Part shown: positions 56,834 to 64,000 of the stretch, piece after piece | Layout: each line of letters begins with the position of its first letter | Numbering within the stretch: position 1 is the first letter of the stretch | DNA from: Monosiga brevicollis MX1 | Taxonomy: Eukaryota > Opisthokonta > Choanoflagellata > Craspedida > Salpingoecidae | Length of the DNA: 64,000 nucleotides | Reading direction: 5' to 3' | Assembly (NCBI RefSeq): GCF_000002865.3 | Contig: NW_001865041.1 | Location: forward strand, 20,486 to 84,485 | The notes under the pieces: model-generated | Databases searched by the model: none | Seen by the model: only the letters and a program-made list of their open reading frames with translations | What the model was told of the DNA's origin: nothing | Program-made: the position numbers and the translations under genes

Positions 56834-58238
56834 GGCAATGATAGCGGGCGAGGGTCCCTCGCGCCTGCGTGAAGCCAAAGGCCGGCTCTGTGGAGGTGTG
56901 TGTCAAGCCTACCCGCTAACCCAAATGCAGCAACGTGGTGATCAGTGCCATCGAGAGCCGATGATTGGGGCAAGAGAGGTCATCACACCCGCATGGACAT
57001 TGATGCCAATGGCCTTCAAGCGTCTCAGGCCGCCACCGCTCTTCTAGGTATGGATCGCCTCACCTGCTGAGCTGCCGACCGAGCTCCTCGTGGCACCTTC
57101 ACAAACTTGGGGTGCCTCCGCCCACCGATCAGTCAACAATTTGATGTCATCGAAGAGACAGACGAAAAGAGAGAAAAAAAAATGATAGCTTCAACGGGAC
57201 GTCGCACTTGCGCTTTGTCAAGGCCGGATCCGAGTTACCTCCCCCTTGCCTCCCGCAGAAGCAAATGCGTGCCCAGCCAGCCAGCCAGCAGCACATCGAC
57301 CATCAGTCAGGCAAATTCGTTCTTTTGTTCTCTTGATGAAATTTGATCAAAACGCTCTGTGTGTGTGTGTGTGTGTGTGATTTTTAGCAGTCAAAACGCG
57401 TGTGTAAGTGCATAAACAGTGTGTGGCAAGTGGCGCCACGGATCGAAACGTTGGTAAACAACCCGATATAGTCGTGCATCAATATACCATTGACCCCCAT
57501 TACGTTCTTCATCTTCCCATAATTATTCTTCACGAACTTTATATTCTGACATTTCTTGTTCAGCCAGCCACCCCCAACCTATCAGTCGCCTTTGTGGTAT
57601 AATGTGACCAACGTTACGCTTCCTCGCCAGGCCGATCAACGCAGTGTCGCATTCGGCAACTGCTTGTCAGATAAATTTTGCTACCATCGGACAGTCTTCG
57701 AGTTGTCAGACACTGTTCCCTTTCATAAACTTTTTCTCCCCGTATTTTTAATTTATCGGCCTTGCCTTTTCTTTCGACTCCAGAGCGCAGCAGAGCGCAG
57801 CAGAGCGCGCAGAACGACGCCGCGTCCTGTCTAGATCTCGTGCACGGGTCCGCCGACCGAAGCTTGACACCGGGATCAAAGAGGGGCAGGCGAGCGATAC
57901 TATGCACCTGTTTTACCTCTGCATGTAGGATTGACCCCTGATCCTGGTCAAAATTTGGTTTATCATCGACAAGAACGCGCCAAGCAAGCCTTTTGCGGCT
58001 TCGGCATCACATGACCCAGCAGGCCTGACACCCGTCGGCGGCAGCGCCTGCATCCCGTGGTCAAAATCTGGTCCCATTGGCGTGCCATATCATCATTGAC
58101 ACTCGATCCCAGTCAACGGCGCCCCGTCCTTAACCCACTATTCACAGAGCGTCGCCCGCCAAGAGCTACATTGACAAGCACCATGGGTCAGTGCTTGCCG
58201 CCGCCCGCATCCTTGTGTGGCTCGCGCAGCACCTCACA
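56834..58238. other. Intergenic region, no supported gene
   Basis: 1.4 kb between divergent starts. It has a short (GT)n at 57358-57380, a tandem AGAGCGCAGC repeat near 57781-57810, and two copies of a GGTCAAAATYTGGT motif at about 57948 and 58060. Open frames here lack splice support. Confidence 0.45.
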
Positions 58239-58700
58239 ATGAGCCTCGCCCTCACCTCGGACGCCTACCGTCCTTTGACAGATGGGACACCACCGCCCAA
58301 ACCTGTGCGCAAGCGAAAGAGCACTCGACACGGTGGTAGCGAACACAGCAGCCCAAACACCGCCCCCGCATCGGCAGAGCGCCGACGAAGGCAACTGCCT
58401 GCCATCCCTCAGGTCCAGTGCCCGTCGCTACTGAACCCCGATTCTCGTGCAAGAGCTGCAAGGGCGGTCTGCTTTTCCTTGTTTCACGAGCCTACGCTCA
58501 TCACTCGCTGGCGCCTTGGTGGATAGGGCGTCAAACCTGCAACCAGCGCGAATCGTCGCGAGCCGCTGGGCTACGCCACCACCCCCTCAAGCGTCCGCTC
58601 CAGCAAACTCAATATGGTCGACGCTTCATCTGACACCACCCCCTTGGTTCCGTCCGGGACTGGCAGCAACAAGAAACGATCATGCTGTACCATCTCATAG
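58239..58700 (+). CDS. Small polybasic protein ending in a CAAX box
   Basis: Two exons, 58239-58412 and 58527-58700, each of 174 nt, join in phase 0 to give 115 aa. The sequence is Pro/Ser/Thr/Arg-rich with basic clusters KPVRKRKSTRH and ASAERRRRQLP. It ends in NKKRSCCTIS, where CTIS fits a CAAX prenylation box (Ser last, predicted farnesylation) preceded by a second Cys and a polybasic stretch, as in Ras/Rho tails. There is no GTPase domain. I infer a small membrane-associated protein of unknown role. The two-exon model rests on the donor CAG-GTCCAG and acceptor TGGATAG. The start is the first ATG in frame. Confidence 0.5.
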
Positions 58701-59178
58701 ATCGTCAAAGCCGTGTGCTTTGAGTTCACGCTGCGTAGCTCACCAGCAAATCGATTTGTTGACAAAGGGGCTCGCAGACAAGTGGATCGCGTTCTGTGCT
58801 CCAACGCAGCACCGGGCATGTTGCAATCGTACACTGCCCTTTTACTAGGCTTGATATTCACCTCTTGAAATTCTCTGTCCCGTTTTTTTTGTGCGCATTC
58901 CAGTCTTGGCTTTTCGTGTTGTTGTGTTTTGTTTTCGAATCCCAGGGCGGGGTTCTGCGACATCAAAAGCGCTGATCAGTCGGATGATGTATTTTTGTTC
59001 ATCAAAACTTAATCAACTTTTAGCCGACATCATTCAAAAAGTGTTTCCGTGGTCTCGTTTTCCATCTGGGCGTGACTTGGTGTTTGCCTTACGTGTCAAG
59101 CATCATCATCGAGCACATTGCCGTTTGGAAGAGCGGCACTGAAATGGCCTAGGTTGGAGGTCAACATTCACAAGTCCT
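58701..59178. other. Convergent 3' spacer
   Basis: 478 bp between two convergent stop codons; T-rich around 58880-58930. No feature recognised. Confidence 0.55.
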
Positions 59179-61175
59179 TTAGCGGCTTGGGCAAGGATTT
59201 GAAGCAACGCACGGCGTCTCTGCTTCCCACTCATCGCTGCAATCACAGCAATCGGCAACCCCGTCGTTGACCCGAGACGCTAAGATTCGCTTATTGTCCT
59301 TGCCACACCAAAAGCCTGTGGCACCTTCCCGCGCTGCACATGCCGCCGTGCCCGGCTCATCTAAACACCCAGACAGACGCAACACCCCAAACACGCAACA
59401 TGAGCAACTGCAGGGATGAAACGACGAGCGCTCTGCCCCAACAATCCAAAAACCAATCCCAACGTGGGTCAAACGAACCGATGCTGTTATCGCAATCGCA
59501 AAACGCGTCGTTGATACGAGCTAAGTCCACGACGGTATCAACCCCATTCATGGGGCATCGGAGTTGACCACCCAGGTACAAAGGCGCTTGCTCTGGTGTC
59601 AGACCTAATGTTGCAACAGAAAACAACCAGGCATCAGACATGGCCTCCGATGGCTCGCGAGTCATGTCAATGAAGACGACAGGCAGTAAGCATGATTGAT
59701 GACCAGTAAAGTGAGGAAAATTGTCTGCTGACCTCGCGTCACACGGAGACGCTCCTCAGCAGTGAGCTCAGTCTGTTCGGAGTCAACTGGTGCCTCGGCC
59801 TCCTGAATATTTGCCACAGCGGCTGGCAACTCGTCGTCCACTGGTGGCACTGGCTGCTCAGCCTCCAGCTCGGGTGCCTCGGGTCGTGCTGGCACTTTTT
59901 TTACCTCTTCCTGCACCTCAAGCTCCTCGGGGTGTCGCGCTTCTAGAACCTGTTCCGGTGCGGGTGCTGCCGGTGCGGGTGCTGCCGGTGCGGGTGCTGC
60001 CGGTTCGGGCTGCTCTTGTTGCACATTGCTATTCGCGCCGTTTGCTTCCAGTCCTGCTTCTTGCCCAGGACCGAGCGCCGTGATGTCCCGTACGAGTTCT
60101 TCATTCACCGATGGCTGTTGTTCCTGGTGCGCCATTTCCTGTTCTTGAACCGGTTCTCTGCGTGATTCGCCCACGGGCAAGTCACTCGGGTGGGTGGCAG
60201 CCTCTATCACTGGCTCGAACAGCTCTTGCTGTTGCACGCTGTCTGGTGCTGGCTCCACCCTGCTAGCAGCCATGCCACCACCAGGGATGTGCACTTGCGC
60301 AGGTGGGTCTGCTTCTAGTGTACCCATACCCGGTGCCGTCTCAAATGCCTCTTGTTCGACTCCTGCTACCGGGAGTTCTGCTGCTGGTTCTGCTGCTGGT
60401 TCTGCCGCTGGTTCTGCCGCTGGTTCTGCTGCTGGTTCTGCTGCTGTTCCTGCTGCTGGTTCTGCTGCTGGTTCTGCTGCTGGTTCTGCTGCTGGTTCTG
60501 CTGCTGGTTCTGCTGCTGGTTCTGCTGCTGCTGGTTCTGCTGCAGGCTCTGCTGCTGGCTCTTCTACTGCTGCTACTGCTGCTGGCTCTGCTGCTGGCTC
60601 TTCTGCTTCTGGTTCTGCTGCTTCTGGCTCTTCTGCTTCTGGTTCTGCTGCTTCTTCTGGTTCTGGTTCTGCTGCTGGCTCCACTTCCGCCCCGCCTTTC
60701 CCAGTCGCCTCGTGTCGAGTTACGTCATCATCTGCAAAGGAAACCCAACGGCAGGCCAGGCTTGAGGTGAGAATGATCGTGTGGCTGCAGCAAAAGAGGA
60801 TGGACCCAAAATGACGCAGTCTACCTGGGTGGTTGTTATTGTCTTGTGGCGCAACGGCTTGCTGGGTTGCCTCGCCGTCCACCACTGTATCGTACGAGAA
60901 GAGCTGGAGGCTTAAAAAGACAACCGCGATGACAACAACCGCAAGTAGTGCGAGGCGCACTGGTCTGCCGAGAAGCGTTTTGCGCTGTCACACAGCACAC
61001 CACGCCGGATTGAGTGGACGCTATCGAGCAAGTCGGAGAAATGGCGTTGCTCAACGGACTGAATCCCTGCAGCCCAGACGCAATCACGGACCTTGTTTTT
61101 GCCATCCGCATCATCTCGGTACATGGGCAGTCGAGGGTCGCTGCGCCGGAACCCAAACCGATTCCGCCGCTCCAT
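59179..61175 (-). CDS. Type II membrane protein: (EPAA)n stalk and glucosidase-II-beta-like C-terminal domain
   Basis: Five exons: 61175-61092, 60984-60825, 60731-59733, 59604-59479 and 59360-59179, giving 516 aa exactly in frame. A basic cytosolic tail of ~37 residues is followed by a membrane segment ([20 protein letters not shown]). Then comes a long acidic Glu/Pro/Ala stalk dominated by EPAA repeats, later Gln-rich. The last ~100 residues hold two linked Cys-rich modules: [20 protein letters not shown] with [19 protein letters not shown], and [20 protein letters not shown]. These match the N-terminal PRKCSH domain of glucosidase II beta ([37 protein letters not shown]), including calcium-site acidic residues. 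Glucosidase II beta is a soluble ER protein with this domain first and a mannose-6-phosphate receptor homology domain last. Here it is last, on a Golgi-type membrane anchor. Function is unknown; secretory-pathway location is inferred. Confidence 0.9.
60377..60580 (-). repeat. 12-bp coding minisatellite encoding EPAA
   Basis: The coding strand repeats a degenerate 12-mer (plus strand GGTTCTGCTGCT) about 14 times, with a few 3-bp insertions, and continues as GAG/GCC-rich sequence to about 60690. Length polymorphism is likely. On the plus strand the same tract gives long LVLL-type frames, which are artefacts. Confidence 0.9.
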
Positions 61176-61582
61176 GCTGGCAGTGAGTGGCGTGGCGCCG
61201 AGCGACAATGGTGTTTCGGAGCGGACCCAGCCACAGGGAAGCCTCCGCCCCCTTAGCCCGACCTAGTCACCCAGCACCTACTGACGGTGGCCCAGAGCTT
61301 GATTTTTATTGACAATTTTGAAGACGAGCAACAAAATGTTCATCACGCCGACGAATTGCTTTTCGTTTCAACAATTTAATCTCTCCCTTCTTCTGAACAC
61401 TTTTCTCATGCATGTTCTTCTCTCATCGCTCTCCTCTTTTTTGAGCTGGATCAAACGTGTCCTTGTCAAGCTTGGTAAGCCGCCGTGTCACCCATACGCC
61501 TGTTGAAAAAAAAACTCAGTTGAATTCGTGTTGAGTGAGGTGGAAGCTCTGGGCTTTATTCGGTTTCTTTTTTTTTTTGCGT
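61176..61582. promoter_or_regulatory. Intergenic region between two minus-strand genes
   Basis: 407 bp with T-rich stretches (61435-61445, 61566-61578). It holds the U1A/U2B'' 3' UTR and the promoter of the glucosidase-like gene. No motif recognised. Confidence 0.5.
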
Positions 61583-62977
61583 TTACTTTTTGGCAAAAGC
61601 TACGGACATCTTGTGCTCAGCATCGACCTGGAAGCCATCCAACGCACTAATGGCAATGCCGGCCTCTTGCTCTGTGGAAAACTCGACAAAGGCAATGTCT
61701 GGTCGGCCCTCAACCAAGCGCACCTAGCGAATGAAAAGATGGGGTTTTGGTCGTAAGCGGCGTAGCACACCATCAGGACAGGCATGCAAGGCAACCAATA
61801 ACGATCGCACCTCGACCAGACCCTTGAGCTCGCCAAAGAGAGCCAAGAGCATTTCTTTGGTCGTTTCTTGCGGCAAGTTGGAACAGTACACAATCGTGTT
61901 GTTGGTTCCTGAGATATGGCCCGAAAGGCATGAGACCAGCGCCTTTTGTGAGACGCTGCCGATGGATGGCCACTCATACTGAAAAGAGAATGAGCTGTAT
62001 TGAAAAGGGCATGTTGGTTCGTACCCTCGGATGCAGTTGCAACAGGCGTCATCTTGATCATCTTGGCGGCTGTGGTTGCAGAAGCATCGAATGATATACA
62101 GAGCGGGTGCGCGGCAACAGGTTTTCAAGTGGAAAGATATGCAAGAAAGGAAAAGAAAGCAAACGGAGGTGAGAAACAGAAATGAGGCAAGCCCATTGAG
62201 ACTCTGGGGGCGGGCTGAACATGGCAGTGTGGCGACGTGAAGGCACGTGCAAAAACATACGCGGCTCGCCGTTGGTGTCTGCGCTCGACTGCTTGGCCTT
62301 GCGCTGTTGTGCCAGGTGCTTTTGCAAGGTACCGTCCTCCTTCATGGTGGCGTATGACTTTGCCTTGGCGTACTGGATTGACTGCAAAGGCGGGTCATAG
62401 TTGCAATAAGTGGCACCAAATGTAGCAGCTCGTCATCCATCGACGTGAGAGCACGGTAAGCGCCAGGCTGTGCACACACTCACCATGGGCTTATCAAACA
62501 GGGGAAACTTTTGCATGGAACGAAGAGCGTTGCTTGCACAGCCCACATCCTAGCATGGCAGAAGGAGCAATGCGAAGGGTACTTGAGTAAGTTGCCTCTT
62601 AGGTTGAGTCCATGGAGGCAATGCCTTGTTCAAACCTTGAAGACGATGAAGGCTTGGCCGCGCATCTTGTTGGTCTTGAGAGCCACGACATCGAGAATGC
62701 CACCAAACTGGGAGAAGAGGCCGTAGAGCGTGCGGCGCAACTCTATTGCCACGTTTGTCAGAGCAGGGAAAGAGGCGAAAAGACAGGATCAGCTGCTGGT
62801 TGGACGGGCAGGTTTGAACATGGCTCCGCCTTGGAAGAATGCGGTGCTGCGCACAAGGGGGCCACCGTCACTCTGGGGAAAGAGGAGTTTCGGAAGCAAG
62901 TTGCGCCAACCTTCTTTCTGGATCCTGTCGTTGAGATTCTTGATATAAATGGTGGGTGAGGGTGGGACATCCATCAT
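61583..62977 (-). CDS. SNRPA/SNRPB2: U1A/U2B'' spliceosomal snRNP protein (two RRMs)
   Basis: Seven exons: 62977-62911, 62742-62636, 62549-62484, 62381-62261, 62069-62025, 61908-61811 and 61723-61583, giving 214 aa in frame. RRM1 reads [20 protein letters not shown] with RNP1 [11 protein letters not shown] and [11 protein letters not shown]2 reads [19 protein letters not shown], then [20 protein letters not shown], ending AFAKK at the extreme C-terminus, as in all members. The VALKT stretch in RRM1 is closer to U2B'' than to U1A. Many unicellular lineages and flies have one protein serving both snRNPs, so I leave the choice open. It binds stem-loops of U1 and/or U2 snRNA in the nucleus. The linker is short and lacks the Pro-rich region of vertebrate U1A. 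Two adjacent ATGs (62977, 62974) could serve as start. Confidence 0.95.
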
Positions 62978-63559
62978 GATGGGTCTTGTGAAAAACAGAA
63001 GGTCGCAGAAACGATGACAGGAATGCTGACCCAGCCCTGGCTCGCGTTGAAGGCAGAGACACCAGCAAGCACGAGGAGAGTGCACACCAACACTCGGCCT
63101 TGCTGTGTTGCTGGCTGATTGTGGCGAGCGCTGTCGTCGACGCGCTCGAAACGCCAAAAAAGGCAGGTGGCTGCACTCGACACAACAGAACGGGAATGCG
63201 ACCAGACAGATCCTCCACTTGCACACTTGCGGGTGGTCTGCCAGCGATCAAATGTAAAAGGTCAGGCAGGAATGAGCCGACCCAGTTTTAGATCACGATG
63301 CCGCCGTTTCCCCCCGAAAAAAAGAAAAAGGTTCAGTCGGCGCAGACAGCACTACCAACTGTTTGGTACATTTGGTAGCACGTCTTCGTCTGACAATCCC
63401 GCCTCTCTGTGTCTCCCTTTGCTGTTTATGCCTTTCCTCTCTCTCTCTATTCTCTCTCTTATCATGTGCTACCAAGAGTCAAAGCAGAACGACTGAAGCC
63501 ACAAACTCGTGTTATGCTCTGTTCTTTGTTTCTCTGCTGTGAAATCCATTTCTCGTATT

Positions 63560-63598
<39 letters not shown>

Positions 63599-63796
63599 AG
63601 GTACGAGATAACATTGGATGACTGTAGCAGCTGGGCCAGCAGGGCATGCGGCAGTGGCTCTTGTGGCAGCTGTCTTGTCCCTGGCGCCGGCGTCCTTGTT
63701 TTTGGAAAGGGAAGGGGGTAGAGCGTACTCTTTGACTGAGTTGCTGACCTTGAGCACCCTGCAATTTTTTCTTTTTCTTTTCTAGCTGCCAGAACC
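62978..63796. promoter_or_regulatory. Divergent region with (CT)n, U1A/U2B'' / mitochondrial protein gene
   Basis: About 0.8 kb between divergent starts. A (CT)n tract lies at 63563-63596, and a pyrimidine-rich stretch (TTTTTTCTTTTTCTTTTCTAG) at about 63764-63784 looks like a 3' splice site just before the next start, so that gene may have a 5' UTR intron. Confidence 0.55.
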
Positions 63797-63931
63797 ATGT
63801 CGGCCTCGCAAATGCTCTTGCGCCGTGCGCGCGTCGCCTTGCAAAGCCCTGCGCTCAGCGCACGCGGATGGTTCACGCCCCGCGCAACTCGTCTCGGCCA
63901 AGCTGCACGATCCGAGAGTACCTCAGTGCAG
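63797..63931 (+). CDS. First coding exon of a probable mitochondrial protein (gene runs off window)
   Basis: An ATG at 63797 opens a 45-codon exon ending at a GT donor (CAG-GTGTGTTGG) in phase 0. The peptide is rich in Arg, Ala, Ser and Leu without acidic residues for its first 40 positions (MLLRRARVALQSPALSARGW), which is the composition of a mitochondrial targeting presequence. The mature part lies beyond the window, so the product cannot be named. Confidence 0.65.
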
Positions 63932-64000
63932 GTGTGTTGGACCTTGACTGTATGCGTTTGCACGCACGCACGCCACTGCCTCCAGCATCCTCGACTGCAC

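Noticed and set aside
58505-58580. tRNA-like signals on the minus strand (TAGCCCAGCGG as A box, GGTTTGACGCC as near B box)
   Set aside because: A-to-B spacing is too short, the B box is imperfect and no acceptor or anticodon stem can be folded. The stretch overlaps an exon of the CAAX gene model.
60303-60770. Plus-strand frames of 155-206 codons made of LVLL, AGS or WFC repeats
   Set aside because: They are antisense shadows of the EPAA coding minisatellite.

Overview
This is nuclear DNA from a compact, intron-rich eukaryote. G+C is roughly half, and there is about one gene per 3.5 kb. Phase-consistent introns, mostly about 70-200 bp with a few longer ones, use GT-AG signals (donors often GTGCGT, GTACGT or GTAAGC). 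Long CA/GT and GA/CT microsatellites occur, and one 50-base N gap shows this is draft assembly. The gene set (junctophilin-like, FRS2/DOK-type PTB adaptor, SRF-type MADS factor, CDCA3-like protein, IDUA, PPP4R1) is that of a close unicellular relative of animals. My best inference is a choanoflagellate such as Monosiga brevicollis. I could not search a database.

Layout. 1-5 kb: retrotransposon remains on the minus strand, namely an edge-truncated proline/serine/alanine-rich reading frame, a tandem array of a 135-bp unit, and a decayed LINE with reverse transcriptase and a restriction-like endonuclease. 5-12 kb: six-EF-hand giant coiled-coil protein (-). 13-21 kb: CHERP-like (+), WIPI3/WDR45B (+), SDE2 (-), MADS box (+). 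21-31 kb: a roughly 33-exon gene (-) built from about 25 one-exon repeats, an acidic region and a PDZ domain; its middle is almost certainly misassembled. 32-37 kb: RS-rich protein (+), RRM+R3H protein (-). 37-45 kb: PPP4R1 (+), myristoylated PTB adaptor with ITIM-like tyrosines (-), Rab22/Rab5-clade GTPase (+). 46-53 kb: CDCA3/TOME-1-like (+), alpha-L-iduronidase (+), unknown Cys-rich/His-Met-rich protein (-). 54-64 kb: junctophilin-like MORN protein with a C-terminal membrane anchor (-), small CAAX protein (+), type II membrane protein ending in a glucosidase-II-beta-like domain (-), U1A/U2B'' (-), and the first exon of a probable mitochondrial protein (+).

The genes form no single pathway. 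Four (CHERP-like, SDE2, RS protein, U1A/U2B'') point to pre-mRNA splicing. Three are lipid-anchored (PTB adaptor, Rab, CAAX protein). Several act at endomembranes (WIPI, Rab, IDUA, junctophilin-like, glucosidase-like). Many neighbours are divergent pairs sharing short promoters, often with microsatellites. Exon models were built by hand from splice signals and family similarity. In nearly every model the exon lengths sum to an in-frame CDS, which is the main internal check. Most promising for follow-up: the PTB adaptor, the junctophilin-like protein, the one-exon repeat gene and the glucosidase-like type II protein.
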